Source of the DNA: Pelagibius sp.
GTDB lineage: Bacteria > Pseudomonadota > Alphaproteobacteria > Kiloniellales > Kiloniellaceae
Direction: 5' to 3'
Length of the DNA stretch: 39,350 nt
Assembly (NCBI GenBank): GCA_028280305.1
Contig: JANQMC010000153.1
Coordinates: 1-39,350 of the forward strand
Positions within the stretch are counted from its first letter, which is position 1; every line of letters begins with the position of its first letter. This document shows positions 1 to 8,993 of this stretch, one piece after another. Below the pieces are notes generated by a model. The model made no database searches. It was given only the letters and a program-made list of their open reading frames with translations, and was not told the origin of the DNA. The position numbers and the translations under genes are program-made.

Positions 1-404
1 TCACCGCCGTTCTGGCCGCCGCGCGCCAGGCCGCCGAGGGCAAGGTGATCGCCGTGGTGCAGCCGCACCGCTACAGCCGCCTGGCCGACCTCTTCGAACA
101 GTTCTGCAGCTGCTTCAACGATGCCGACACGGTGATCGTCGCCGACGTCTATGCGGCAGGCGAGCAGCCGATTCCCGGCGCCGACCGCGACGGCCTCGTC
201 GAGGGACTGCGCGCCCGCGGCCACCGCCAGCCCTTGGCGCTGGAATCCGCCGAGGCCCTGCCGAGCCTGATCCAGGAACTGGCTGCGCCCGGCGACCTCG
301 TCGTCTGCCTCGGCGCCGGCAACATCACCGCCTGGGCCAACGCCCTGCCGGCGGAACTGCAGGCCCTGCAGGACGGGTCTTCCTCAACCGGAGGGGGACG
401 ATGA
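1..404 (+). CDS. murC: UDP-N-acetylmuramate--L-alanine ligase, C-terminal part (5' end outside window)
   Basis: This is the last ~134 codons of MurC, the cytoplasmic ATP-dependent ligase that adds L-alanine to UDP-N-acetylmuramate in peptidoglycan precursor synthesis. The reading frame is open from base 3 with no start codon, so the gene begins outside the window. The visible part is the C-terminal Mur ligase domain: the [10 protein letters not shown] block, followed by [18 protein letters not shown] and a Gly-rich [10 protein letters not shown] stretch near the end, all typical of MurC. The stop overlaps the murB start in an ATGA arrangement, which indicates translational coupling in the dcw operon. 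The family assignment rests on these motifs plus the murB, ddl and ftsQAZ genes that follow. Confidence 0.95.
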   Translation, partial: TAVLAAARQAAEGKVIAVVQPHRYSRLADLFEQFCSCFNDADTVIVADVYAAGEQPIPGADRDGLVEGLRARGHRQPLALESAEALPSLIQELAAPGDLVVCLGAGNITAWANALPAELQALQDGSSSTGGGR

Positions 405-1345
405 CCGCCATGGCAGCGATGCAGGACAACCCCCTCATTTCCCGCCTGCCGGCCGTGCGCGGGCGTCTCACCGAGCAGGCGCCGCTGGGCGGTATCACCT
501 GGTTCCGCGTCGGCGGCCCGGCGGAGGTCATGTTCCGCCCCGCCGACCGCGAAGACCTGCTGACCTTCCTCGCCGGCAAACCCGCCGACGTGCCGGTCAC
601 CGTGCTCGGCGTCGCTTCCAACGTTCTGATCCGTGACGGCGGCCTGCCGGGCGTTGTCATCCGCCTCGGCCGCGGCTTCGCCGATATCGAAGCGGTGGAG
701 GGCGATGTGCTTTGCGGCGCGGCGGCCCTCGACATCAACGTCGCCACCTCCGCCAAGCTGTTCGGCATTGCCGGACTGGAATTTCTCTCCGGCGTGCCGG
801 GCACCATCGGCGGCGCCCTGCGCATGAACGCCGGCGCCTACGGCAAGGAGATCAAGGACGTTCTGGTCTGGGCCGAAGCCGCCGACACCGCCGGAAAGGT
901 GCATCGCCTGAGCCTGGAGGACATGGGCTTCGAATACCGCCGCTCAGCCCTGCCGGCGGACTGGATCTGTCTCGGCGCGCGCCTGCGTGGCGAGCCCGGC
1001 GATGCGGCCCTTATCGAAGCGCGGATGCACGAGATTCAGAATCAACGCGCCGCCAGCCAGCCGCTGAAGACCCGCACCGGCGGCAGCACCTTCAAGAACC
1101 CCGAAGGGCACAAGGCCTGGGAGTTGATCGATGCGGCCGGCTGCCGCGGCCTGAAGGTCGGCGGCGCCATGGTCTCGGAAAAACACTGCAACTTCCTGAT
1201 CAACACCGGCAACGCGACCGCCGCCGATTTGGAAGCCCTCGGCGAAGAAGTCCGCCGCCGGGTGAAGGACAACAGCGGCGTCATGCTGGAATGGGAAATC
1301 CGCCGTCTCGGCGTCACCCCGGAAACGGGAGGCGCCAATGGCTAA
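401..1345 (+). CDS. murB: UDP-N-acetylenolpyruvoylglucosamine reductase
   Basis: MurB is the FAD-dependent cytoplasmic reductase that turns UDP-GlcNAc-enolpyruvate into UDP-N-acetylmuramate using NADPH. The 314-residue protein has the FAD-binding half ([14 protein letters not shown], then [13 protein letters not shown] and [21 protein letters not shown]). It also carries the C-terminal [10 protein letters not shown] block, whose serine is the catalytic proton donor of type II MurB enzymes, and a late LEWEIRRLG close. The length is normal for the type II family. The start ATG overlaps the murC stop, and the 3' end overlaps ddl by 8 bases, so the gene lies inside a tightly coupled dcw operon. 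An in-frame ATG nine bases further in is a possible alternative start. Confidence 0.97.
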   Translation: MTAMAAMQDNPLISRLPAVRGRLTEQAPLGGITWFRVGGPAEVMFRPADREDLLTFLAGKPADVPVTVLGVASNVLIRDGGLPGVVIRLGRGFADIEAVEGDVLCGAAALDINVATSAKLFGIAGLEFLSGVPGTIGGALRMNAGAYGKEIKDVLVWAEAADTAGKVHRLSLEDMGFEYRRSALPADWICLGARLRGEPGDAALIEARMHEIQNQRAASQPLKTRTGGSTFKNPEGHKAWELIDAAGCRGLKVGGAMVSEKHCNFLINTGNATAADLEALGEEVRRRVKDNSGVMLEWEIRRLGVTPETGGANG

Positions 1346-2270
1346 GAGCGTCGCCGTTCTGATGGGCGGGGTTTCCGCGGAGCGTGAAGTGTCGCTGAAT
1401 TCCGGCGCCGCCTGCGCCGCCGCCCTGCGCGAAGCGGACTACCGTGTCAGTGAAATCGATGTCTCCCGCGACATGGCGGCCCTGGTCGCCGCCCTGAACC
1501 CCGCGCCCGACGCGATCTTCAACGCCCTGCACGGGCGCTGGGGCGAAGACGGCTGCGTTCAGGGCCTGCTGGAGCTGATGCAGATTCCCTACACCCACTC
1601 CGGCGTGCTGGCCTCTGCCCTCGCCATGGATAAGGTCATGGCCAAGAACGTGGTGGCCGCGGCCGGCGGCACCAGCCCGAACGGCCTTATCGTCAAGGCC
1701 GAGGAACTGGAGCACGGCGACCCGATGCCGCGCCCCTATGTGGTGAAGCCGCCGCGCGAAGGCTCCAGCGTCGGGGTCCGGATCGTCCGCGAAGGCGACA
1801 ACCAGCCGCCCATTGCCGTGATCGGCTGGCAGCCCGACCAGGAGCTGCTGGTCGAACCCTTCATTCCCGGGCGCGAATTGACGGTCAGCGTGATGGGCGA
1901 CCGCGCCCTGGCGGTAACTGAGATCAAACCCCTCGGCGACGGTTTCTACGACTACGACGCCAAGTACTCCGACGACAACCAGGTGGCCGCCGTCCACGTC
2001 ATCCCCGCCGAGGTGCCGGAAAGCATTTATGCGCAGGCCCTGGATGCCTCGCTCGCGGCGCACCGGGCCCTCGGTTGCCGCGGGGTCAGCCGCTCCGACT
2101 TCCGGTACGACGATACCGAGAAACAACCGGGCGCACTCTATTACCTGGAAACCAATACCCAGCCGGGCATGACCTCGAACAGCCTCGTCCCCGAACAGGC
2201 TCGCCACGCCGGGCTGTCTCTTTCAGAACTCTGTGCCTGGATGGTGGAGAACGCCGCATGCGATTCCTGA
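1338..2270 (+). CDS. ddl: D-alanine--D-alanine ligase
   Basis: This is the ATP-grasp ligase that joins two D-alanines to make the dipeptide end of the peptidoglycan stem. The 310-residue protein starts with the expected VAVLMGGVSAEREVSLNSG segment. It also has the NALHGRWGEDGCVQGLLE loop, the ATP-grasp YVVKPPREGSSVGV motif and the Mg-binding YYLETNTQPGMT segment near the C-terminus. The ATG follows a GGGAGG ribosome binding site at 1327-1332 and lies 8 bases inside murB. The 3' end overlaps ftsQ by 13 bases. Position between murB and ftsQ fits the chromosomal, division-linked DdlB form. Confidence 0.97.
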   Translation: MAKSVAVLMGGVSAEREVSLNSGAACAAALREADYRVSEIDVSRDMAALVAALNPAPDAIFNALHGRWGEDGCVQGLLELMQIPYTHSGVLASALAMDKVMAKNVVAAAGGTSPNGLIVKAEELEHGDPMPRPYVVKPPREGSSVGVRIVREGDNQPPIAVIGWQPDQELLVEPFIPGRELTVSVMGDRALAVTEIKPLGDGFYDYDAKYSDDNQVAAVHVIPAEVPESIYAQALDASLAAHRALGCRGVSRSDFRYDDTEKQPGALYYLETNTQPGMTSNSLVPEQARHAGLSLSELCAWMVENAACDS

Positions 2271-3154
2271 ACCCCTTTAGCCGCTCCACCAAGACCCGCA
2301 AGAAAAGCGGCGCCAAGCGCGGCACGGCCAAGCGCCGGAAGACCGGTTCACGGCGCAAGCCGGCCGGGATCAACTGGCGCCTGGTCCGGCGCGCGGTGCC
2401 GGTTACCGCCGGTCTGGCCGCAGTCGCCGGCGTCGGCTGGCTGTGGCAGGACGGCTGGTTCGGACGTCAGGTGGAGGCACTGCAGGTCGCTGCCCTGAAC
2501 GGTTCCGCCGACGTGGGCCTGCGGATCGAAGAGGTTCTGGTCGAGGGGCGCAACCGCACCGAGGGGTCTTTGATCCTCAGCCAGTTGGGCCTGGCCCGCG
2601 GCCTGCCGATCCTCGGCGTCGACCCCCAAGCGGCCAAACAGACACTCGAGGCCCTGCCCTGGGTGCGCCAGGCCAGCGTCGAGCGGCAGTTGCCGGACAC
2701 CATCTATATCCGCCTGCAGGAGCGTGCGCCCCTGGCCCTTTGGCAGCAAAACGGCGCGGTCCGCGTCATCGACCACCTGGGCCAGGTGATCCCCGACATC
2801 GAGCCGCGCCGCTTCGCCCATCTGCCGCTGGTCGTCGGCCCTGACGCCGCCGCCCATGCCGCCGGGCTGATCGCCGTGGTCAACAGCGAACCGGAATTGA
2901 AGGAACGGGTCACCGCCGCGGTGCGCGTCGCCGGACGCCGCTGGAACATCGAGATCGAAGGGCGCATCGACGTGCGCCTGCCCGCCGATGACGCCGAGGC
3001 AGCCTGGGCACAACTGGCCAAGATCGAACGCCAGCAGGGTCTGCTGTCGCGCGACGTCGTGGTGATTGACCTGCGCCTGCCGGATCGCCTGGTGGTGCGC
3101 ACCGACCGCGAAATCGGGCCGAACGGCGCCAATGAAGACGGTGAGAACACATGA
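2258..3154 (+). CDS. ftsQ: cell division protein FtsQ
   Basis: FtsQ is the bitopic inner-membrane divisome protein that links early and late division proteins. I take the ATG at 2258, inside the end of ddl, because the preceding in-frame residues are only ddl read in another frame, while the 298-residue product from here has the family layout. That layout is a strongly basic cytoplasmic tail of about 45 residues rich in Lys and Arg, one membrane segment at about 46-63, and then a periplasmic POTRA domain (IEEVLVEGRNRT, followed by LGVDPQAAKQTLEALPWVRQ and VERQLPDTIYIRLQERAP). The beta domain follows with PLVVGPDA and VIDLRLPDRLVVR. Neighbours ddl and ftsA support the call. Confidence 0.95.
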   Translation: MRFLNPFSRSTKTRKKSGAKRGTAKRRKTGSRRKPAGINWRLVRRAVPVTAGLAAVAGVGWLWQDGWFGRQVEALQVAALNGSADVGLRIEEVLVEGRNRTEGSLILSQLGLARGLPILGVDPQAAKQTLEALPWVRQASVERQLPDTIYIRLQERAPLALWQQNGAVRVIDHLGQVIPDIEPRRFAHLPLVVGPDAAAHAAGLIAVVNSEPELKERVTAAVRVAGRRWNIEIEGRIDVRLPADDAEAAWAQLAKIERQQGLLSRDVVVIDLRLPDRLVVRTDREIGPNGANEDGENT

Positions 3155-3200
3155 GCAGTCGTATCCCACTGCTGACAGACAAGGGAGCGCAGAGCGCAGC

Positions 3201-4466
3201 ATGAGGAAGGGCTTGGTGAAAGGCGGCATCGTCGCGGCATTGGATATCGGCAGCAGCAAAGTCTGCTGCTTCATCGCGCGCGCCGACGAAGGGGGCGCCC
3301 CCCGGGTGATCGGCATCGGACAGCAGATCAGCCGCGGTATCAAAAGCGGTGCGATCGTCGATATGGATTTGGCCGAGGCGTCGGTCCTGAACGCCGTCCA
3401 TGCCGCCGAGCAGATGGCCGGCGAGACCATCGACCGCGTGGTGGTCAATCTTTCCGGCGGCTATCCGGCCTCGACCACCGTCGGGGTCGAGGTTGCGCTG
3501 CACGGTCACGAGGTCGGCGAAGCCGATCTGCGCCGTGCCGTCGAGCACGGTCACCAGACCCAGGTGGCCCGCCAGCGCGACGACCAGGGCCGGCAGATGA
3601 TCCACTCCATTCCCACCGGCTATTCCATCGACGGCAGCCGCGGCATCCGCGACCCGCGCGGCATGTACGGCGAGCACCTCGGCGTGCACATGCACATCAT
3701 CACCGCCGCGGCCGGCGCGGTGCGCAACGTCGCCACCTGCATCCAGCGCTGCCACCTCGATCCGGTGGCTTTCGCGGTTTCCCCCTACGCCGCGGGCCTC
3801 GCCTGCCTGGTCGAAGACGAACGCGAGCTGGGCGTCACCGTCATTGATATGGGCGGCGGCACCACCACCATCGCGGTGTTCTACGAAAACAACGTGATCT
3901 TCACCGACGTCATCCCGGTCGGCGGCAACCATGTCACCAGCGACATCGCCCGCGGCCTTTCGACGCCGCTGGCCCATTCCGAACGGATGAAAACCCTCTA
4001 CGGCCACGTCATCGCCGTGCCGACCGACGAGAACGAGCTGATCGACGTGCCCCAGGTGGGCGAGGAGGACAGCGCCCACTCGCAGCAGATTCCGCGCTCG
4101 CTTCTGGTCGGCATCATCCAGCCGCGTCTCGAAGAGACGCTGGAGCTGGTGCGCTCACGCCTGGAGCTGAGCGGTTTCGACAAAATCGCCGGACGCCGCG
4201 TCGTCCTGACCGGCGGCGCCTGCCAACTGCCGGGTACCCGCGAGCTGGCCTCGACGGTGCTCGACAAGCAGGTACGCATCGGCCGGCCGGTCGCCGTGCA
4301 GGGCCTGGCGGAAGCCACCTCAGGCCCCGCCTATGCGACCTGCGCGGGCCTTTTGAATTACGCCGTCACCGCGGATGCCGCGATGCCGGCGGAAGCCTCC
4401 TTGGAGGCACAGGAGATGGGCGGCCTGATCGGCCGCCTGGGGCATTGGTTTCGTGAACATTTTTAA
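3201..4466 (+). CDS. ftsA: cell division protein FtsA
   Basis: FtsA is the actin-like ATPase that ties FtsZ filaments to the membrane. From the ATG at 3201 the protein has 421 residues, the normal length. It opens with the phosphate-1 motif AALDIGSSKVCCFIA and carries a SHS2-type insertion after NAVHAAEQMAGETIDRVVVNLSGG. The second phosphate loop VIDMGGGTTTIAVF, the adenosine motif VVLTGGACQLPG and a C-terminal amphipathic end rich in Gly, Leu, Trp and Phe (IGRLGHWFREHF), which is the expected membrane-targeting helix, are also visible. In-frame alternatives upstream are ATG 3132 (inside ftsQ) and GTG 3141; they would add a tail of no family character. The 46 bases after ftsQ show no terminator. 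Confidence 0.95.
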   Translation: MRKGLVKGGIVAALDIGSSKVCCFIARADEGGAPRVIGIGQQISRGIKSGAIVDMDLAEASVLNAVHAAEQMAGETIDRVVVNLSGGYPASTTVGVEVALHGHEVGEADLRRAVEHGHQTQVARQRDDQGRQMIHSIPTGYSIDGSRGIRDPRGMYGEHLGVHMHIITAAAGAVRNVATCIQRCHLDPVAFAVSPYAAGLACLVEDERELGVTVIDMGGGTTTIAVFYENNVIFTDVIPVGGNHVTSDIARGLSTPLAHSERMKTLYGHVIAVPTDENELIDVPQVGEEDSAHSQQIPRSLLVGIIQPRLEETLELVRSRLELSGFDKIAGRRVVLTGGACQLPGTRELASTVLDKQVRIGRPVAVQGLAEATSGPAYATCAGLLNYAVTADAAMPAEASLEAQEMGGLIGRLGHWFREHF

Positions 4467-4592
4467 GTTTAGAGCACAGCAATGCGGACGTTCCGGCCGG
4501 ATCGGAGCAATGACTACCGGCAAGGCCGGCCAACGAATGTCCGGGGATTTTTCCCGGAAGTATTCTGAAGTCTAGGGCGACTGGAGGCAGAC

Positions 4593-6521
4593 ATGACCCT
4601 TAACCTGAACGTACCTTCGACCACACCAGACCTGTCTCCGCGGATCACAGTGATCGGCGTGGGCGGAGCAGGCGGCAATGCCGTCAACAACATGATCCAG
4701 ACCAATCTGGAGGGTGTCGAGTTCCTGATTTGCAACACGGACTCCCAGGCCCTCAGCCAGTCGCTCTGCGAAAGGCGTATCCAGCTTGGCCGCAACATCA
4801 CCCAGGGCCTGGGCGCCGGTTCGCGCCCGGACATCGGCCGCGCCGCGGCCGAGGAAGCGCTGGATGAGATCTTGACCGACCTGGAAGGCCAGCACATGTG
4901 CTTCATCACCGCCGGCATGGGCGGTGGCACCGGCACCGGGGCCGGCCCGGTGATCGCCAGGGCCGCCCGCGAGGCGGGCATCCTGACGGTCGGCGTGGTG
5001 ACCAAGCCTTTCCACTTCGAGGGCGTGCATCGCATGCGCCTCGCAGAATCCGGCATCAACGAGCTGACCCAGTACGTCGATACCCTGATCATCATCCCGA
5101 ACCAGAACCTGTTCCGCGTCGCCAACGAGAAGACGACCTTCGCAGACGCCTTCAAGATGGCCGACGATGTGTTGAACTCCGGCGTGCGCGGGGTCACCGA
5201 CCTGATGGTCAACCCGGGCATGATCAACCTCGACTTCGCCGACATCCGCGCGGTCATGTCTGAGATGGGCAAGGCGATGATGGGCACCGGCGAAGCCGAG
5301 GGCGAGAACCGGGCCATTGGGGCGGCCGAGGCGGCGATCTCCAACCCGCTGCTCGACGATGTGTCGATGAAGGGCGCCCGCGGCGTGCTCATCAACATCA
5401 CCGGCGGCATGGACCTGACCCTCTTCGAGGTCGACGAGGCGGCCAACCGCATCCGCGACGAGGTCGATCCGGAAGCCAACATCATCTTCGGCTCCACCTT
5501 CGACCAGTCGATGGAAGGGCGCATGCGGGTTTCCATGGTGGCAACCGGCATCGACGTCGATGCCCAGACCCGGCCCAAGCCCATCACCCTCAGCGTGGTC
5601 GGCGGTCAGAAGCCGGCGACGGTTCAGGACGCGCCCGGCGGCGGCGATGCGGGCGGCGTTACCCCGGCGGTTGCCTCTGCGGCCGTCAGCAACCCGAATC
5701 CGGGCCTCTTTGCCGGCATCCCGTCGGCTCAGGCGGGCGGCAGTTCGGCCGCTGTCGAGCAGACGGCACCCATGACTTCGGCACCAATGACCCTGGGTCA
5801 GACCGCTCTGGCTCAGCCCGAGCCGGAACCCTCTGCGTTGCCCGCCAGGGTTTCCGTGGAAGAGGAGAAGGCCGAGGTTCACGCGCGGACGGAGGCGGAC
5901 AGCTTCATCGCCCCGCCGCCGATGATGCCGGAGACGGCGGCGGACGATCAACAGATCATCCACGCCGAGCCCGACCCCTTCGCGGAGGCCGCCATCGCCA
6001 ATGCGGTACGGACCCCTGATCCGGCTCCGGAACAGACTCCGAACCGCAGCAACGCGGTTGCCGAGCCGGCCGAACCCCGGCAGACCACCCGCTATCCGCG
6101 GATGGACCAGCCGACCCCGACCCCCGCACCGGCTCCCGCACAGAAGGCAGAAGCCGCGGCGCCCAAGCGCAGCGGTCAGAGCCTCTTCGCCAAGGTCACC
6201 GGCGGCGCGGCCAGGGCCTTGCAGGCGGCCACCCAGGGCGGTGACAGCGGGGCCCGGGCCAGCGAGACCCGGGCCAGCGAGACCGGGGCCGTGTCTCAGC
6301 CCAGTCCGCAGCCGATGCCGCAGCCGCGGCCCATGCCGGCCCGGGCCAGCACCACGGCCCCGGCACAGCGTGAGATCCCGGCAGCGGCCCAAGCGGCACC
6401 GGGCGCCGAAGCCGCGCAGCCGCACCTTGCGGGTCTCGACCCGGCGGAGCGGATCGGACAGAGCCAGGCGGAGGAGGATTTGCTGGATATCCCGGCTTTC
6501 CTGCGCCGTCAGGCCAACTGA
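4593..6521 (+). CDS. ftsZ: cell division GTPase FtsZ with extended C-terminal linker
   Basis: FtsZ is the tubulin-like GTPase that forms the Z ring. The start ATG follows a GGAGG at 7-base spacing. The GTPase core takes about the first 320 residues: [15 protein letters not shown], the nucleotide signature GGGTGTG at residues 110-116, and the T7 loop region [12 protein letters not shown] linker of about 300 residues follows, rich in Pro, Ala, Glu and Gln, and the protein ends in the conserved peptide [12 protein letters not shown] (residues 629-640) that binds FtsA and other partners. At 642 residues it is much longer than enterobacterial FtsZ, as is common in alphaproteobacteria. A 15-base unit occurs twice in tandem in the linker (6253-6282). 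A strong terminator follows at 6620-6652. Confidence 0.98.
   Translation: MTLNLNVPSTTPDLSPRITVIGVGGAGGNAVNNMIQTNLEGVEFLICNTDSQALSQSLCERRIQLGRNITQGLGAGSRPDIGRAAAEEALDEILTDLEGQHMCFITAGMGGGTGTGAGPVIARAAREAGILTVGVVTKPFHFEGVHRMRLAESGINELTQYVDTLIIIPNQNLFRVANEKTTFADAFKMADDVLNSGVRGVTDLMVNPGMINLDFADIRAVMSEMGKAMMGTGEAEGENRAIGAAEAAISNPLLDDVSMKGARGVLINITGGMDLTLFEVDEAANRIRDEVDPEANIIFGSTFDQSMEGRMRVSMVATGIDVDAQTRPKPITLSVVGGQKPATVQDAPGGGDAGGVTPAVASAAVSNPNPGLFAGIPSAQAGGSSAAVEQTAPMTSAPMTLGQTALAQPEPEPSALPARVSVEEEKAEVHARTEADSFIAPPPMMPETAADDQQIIHAEPDPFAEAAIANAVRTPDPAPEQTPNRSNAVAEPAEPRQTTRYPRMDQPTPTPAPAPAQKAEAAAPKRSGQSLFAKVTGGAARALQAATQGGDSGARASETRASETGAVSQPSPQPMPQPRPMPARASTTAPAQREIPAAAQAAPGAEAAQPHLAGLDPAERIGQSQAEEDLLDIPAFLRRQAN
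6253..6282 (+). repeat. two tandem copies of a 15-bp unit inside the ftsZ linker
   Basis: The unit CCCGGGCCAGCGAGA occurs at 6253-6267 and again, identical, at 6268-6282, and the next bases begin a third imperfect copy. The repeat is a multiple of three, so it adds in-frame Arg-Ala-Ser-Glu-Thr steps to the disordered FtsZ linker. It is a likely site of slippage and length variation between strains. Confidence 0.8.
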
Positions 6522-6619
6522 AACTGAGCGAATTACTTCAAGAGACCGCCCGTGAAGAAGGCACGAAGTAAGGTGCAACGCGGTAACATACTGTAACAAA
6601 GAGTGATTTGAGCACTTGA

Positions 6620-6652
6620 GGGGGACTTCTTATAGTCCCCCTAATTGTTTTT
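6620..6652 (+). terminator. rho-independent terminator after ftsZ
   Basis: GGGGGAC (6620-6626) and GTCCCCC (6635-6641) form a perfect 7-bp stem with an 8-base loop, followed by TAATTGTTTTT. It lies about 100 bases after the ftsZ stop and so should end the dcw transcript. lpxC, 198 bases further on, then needs its own promoter. The rest of the ftsZ-lpxC gap (6522-6849) shows nothing else I can support; a short Lys/Arg-rich reading frame there has no coding character. Confidence 0.85.
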
Positions 6653-6849
6653 CTATAGGTCGATTCCTGGGGGAATCCAAACAAAGGGAAAGGCTGTCGC
6701 GGAAGCGGGTCGAGAGGGCCCAACACCGCAGAAATCAGCCAAAAATCGTGGCTTTGCCCGAGCTGACCGCTCGCGGCCCGGAAAGAAAATTGCCCGTTTG
6801 CCGGGCCCGGGTTCGAAGAAACAGCGGCGGATCGGGATCAAGTAGGTAG

Positions 6850-7827
6850 ATGAACCTGAGGACTGAGATAACCAATATGGCAAGTGATCGCGCTTCGGCA
6901 GCAAATATCGTCCGCCAGCAGACGTTGAAGAATTCCATCCACTGCTCGGGCGTGGCGCTGCATTCCGGTGCCAAGGTGAGTATGGCCCTGCACCCGGCGG
7001 AAGCGAACAGCGGGATCGTCTTCCGCCGCACCGATGCGGACGGCGGCAGCGAGATCCAGGCGCTGTGGGAAAACGCCATTGAGACGCCGCTCTGCACCAC
7101 CCTGGTCGATGGCCGCGGCAATCAGATCGCCACCATCGAACATCTGATGTCCGCCCTCAGCGGCTGCGGCATCGACAACGCGGTCATCGAAGTGAACGGC
7201 CCGGAAGTGCCGATCATGGACGGCAGCGCCGCGCCCTTTGTCTTCCTGATCGAATGCGCCGGTGTGACGGTTCAGGACAGCCCGCGACGGGCCATCCGAA
7301 TCCTCAGCGAAACCTCGGTTTCCGAGCCGCATCGCACGGCCAGCCTGTCGCCGGGCGCCGGCTACACGGTCGGCTTCGAGATCGACTTCGGCGATACCCT
7401 GATCGGGCATCAGGAATGGTTCACCGAGGTAACGGAAAGTGCCTTCAAGCGCGACGTTTCGCGGGCCAGGACCTTCGGCTTGGTCCAGGACGTCGAAAAG
7501 ATGCGCGCCATGGGCCTGGCCAGGGGCGGTTCCCTCGAAAACGCGATCGTGGTCAACGGCATGGAGATCATGAACGAAGAGGGTCTGCGCTACAGCAACG
7601 AGTTCGTGCGCCACAAGGTGCTGGATTCGATCGGCGATCTTTATCTCGCCGGCGGACCGATCATCGGGCACTTCCAGGGCGATCGGGCGGGCCACGCCCT
7701 GACCCTGCGCCTGTTGAACGCGCTCTTCGCCGATGCGGACGCCTGGGAATGGACCGATCTGACGCTCGGCAACGCTGCGGTTGCAGCCCAGATTCAGCCG
7801 GAACGGGCGGTCGCCGCCCGAGCCTGA
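6850..7827 (+). CDS. lpxC: UDP-3-O-acyl-N-acetylglucosamine deacetylase
   Basis: LpxC is the zinc deacetylase of the first committed step of lipid A synthesis. The protein (325 residues from ATG 6850) has the family landmarks in order: LKNSIHCSGVALHSG near the N-terminus, the zinc motif TIEHLMSAL, the NGPEVPIMDGSA substrate segment, the second zinc site with its catalytic neighbour in RHKVLDSIGDLYLAG, and the C-terminal GHFQGDRAGHALT histidine. An in-frame ATG at 6877, preceded by TGAGGA, is an alternative start that would remove nine residues; the sequence does not decide between them. The gene stands alone between the ftsZ terminator and its own terminator at 7880, as lpxC often does at the end of the dcw cluster. 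Confidence 0.97.
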   Translation: MNLRTEITNMASDRASAANIVRQQTLKNSIHCSGVALHSGAKVSMALHPAEANSGIVFRRTDADGGSEIQALWENAIETPLCTTLVDGRGNQIATIEHLMSALSGCGIDNAVIEVNGPEVPIMDGSAAPFVFLIECAGVTVQDSPRRAIRILSETSVSEPHRTASLSPGAGYTVGFEIDFGDTLIGHQEWFTEVTESAFKRDVSRARTFGLVQDVEKMRAMGLARGGSLENAIVVNGMEIMNEEGLRYSNEFVRHKVLDSIGDLYLAGGPIIGHFQGDRAGHALTLRLLNALFADADAWEWTDLTLGNAAVAAQIQPERAVAARA

Positions 7828-7879
7828 TAACGGCCAGACCGGCACAAAACCTTTTGGAGAGGGGCCTCTAGGGGCCAGG

Positions 7880-7918
7880 GACCGGCCCGGTATCGTTGAT
7901 ACCGGGCCGGTCTTCGTT
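7880..7918 (+). terminator. strong hairpin terminator after lpxC
   Basis: GACCGGCCCGGTATC (7880-7894) and GATACCGGGCCGGTC (7898-7912) form a perfect 15-bp stem around a 3-base centre, followed by TTCGTTCC. The T-run is weak but the stem is very stable. It lies about 50 bases after the lpxC stop and separates lpxC from bamD. Confidence 0.8.
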
Positions 7919-8100
7919 CCCGGGGTGATTCCCGGCCTCAATTCGGCCCGTAATTGCGCCGCCTCGCGAACATGAGGCCGCTTGAGACGACCGGCTCTTG
8001 GACCTATAGTCTGGCTGATGTCCGAAGATGGTCCGGCCGGCCCGGATCGCTTGGGACGAAGTCGATTTCTTCGGGGTGCGCGCAAGACGCGCAGAGAGCC

Positions 8101-8928
8101 ATGATCGCAGAAAAAAGCAGTTCCCGAGCCTTTCACCCGCTGGGCCGTCTTGCCGCCGTCTTTCTGATCGCCTTTGCGGCAGCCGCCTGCAGCTCGGACG
8201 AAGCGCCGGTTTATGTCGAACGCCCGGTCGAGGAGCTCTATAACGGCGCCCTTGATGCCCTGCAGATCGGAGAATACGAGGAGGCCGCGCGTCTCTTCGA
8301 CGAGGTGGAGCGCCAGCACCCCTACTCCGAGTGGGCCTCGAAGGCACAGCTCATGGCCGCCTACGCCTTCTATCAGGAGAACCGCTACGACGAGGCGATC
8401 AACGCCCTCGACCGTTTCATCGAGCTGCACCCGGGCAGCCCCGATGTCAGCTATGCCTACTATCTGAAGGCCATTTCCTACTACGAACAGATTTCCGACG
8501 TCGGCCGCGACCAGAAGATGACGACAGAGGCGCTGAACGCCCTGGAGGAACTGGCCCGCCGCTTCCCGGACAGTAAGTATACACGCGATGCGGAACTGAA
8601 AATCGACCTGGCGCTGGATCATCTCGCCGGCAAGCACATGACGATCGGGCGCTTCTATCAGGACCGCAGCGAGTACCTGGCGGCGATCAACCGCTTTCGC
8701 ACGGTGATCACGCGCTATCAGACCACCACGCATGTCCCCGAAGCGCTGCACCGCCTGGTGGAATCCTATATGGCCATAGGCGTTCTCGAAGAAGCAAAGG
8801 CGACGGCGGCGGTACTGGGCCACAACTTTCCGGGCAGCGATTGGTACATCGACAGTTACGCCCTGCTGACCGGCGAAAACCTGAGCCCGGAGGAAAGCGA
8901 GGAGTCCTGGATCTCCAGCATCTTCTGA
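8101..8928 (+). CDS. bamD: outer membrane assembly lipoprotein BamD
   Basis: BamD is the essential periplasmic lipoprotein of the BAM complex that inserts beta-barrel proteins into the outer membrane. From ATG 8101 the 275-residue product has a basic N-terminus, a hydrophobic stretch and a lipobox-like AAAAC with the acylated Cys at residue 30. TPR-like repeats follow: PVEELYNGALDALQIGEYEEAARLF, then HPYSEWASKAQLMAAYAFY, RYDEAINALDRFIELHPG and FPDSKYTRDAEL. The later HVPEALHRLVESYMAIG is also typical. The open frame extends upstream, but only the 8101 start puts the signal peptide at the N-terminus. The gene lies between lpxC and recN, a usual place for bamD in alphaproteobacteria. Confidence 0.95.
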   Translation: MIAEKSSSRAFHPLGRLAAVFLIAFAAAACSSDEAPVYVERPVEELYNGALDALQIGEYEEAARLFDEVERQHPYSEWASKAQLMAAYAFYQENRYDEAINALDRFIELHPGSPDVSYAYYLKAISYYEQISDVGRDQKMTTEALNALEELARRFPDSKYTRDAELKIDLALDHLAGKHMTIGRFYQDRSEYLAAINRFRTVITRYQTTTHVPEALHRLVESYMAIGVLEEAKATAAVLGHNFPGSDWYIDSYALLTGENLSPEESEESWISSIF

Positions 8929-8993
8929 GGCTCCGGGCGTCCCGGGAAATCGAACGGCTGAGAGGGGAGCCGGCTGCGCTCCGGAACGCCTGA

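Noticed and set aside
4572..6599. A 675-codon open frame on - across ftsZ
   Set aside because: It lies opposite the well-conserved FtsZ frame, has no recognisable domain and low-complexity Arg/Gly/His composition. This is the usual shadow of a GC-rich gene.
6645..6845. A short Lys/Arg-rich frame between ftsZ and lpxC
   Set aside because: It begins inside the T-run of the ftsZ terminator, has no ribosome site and no conserved pattern.
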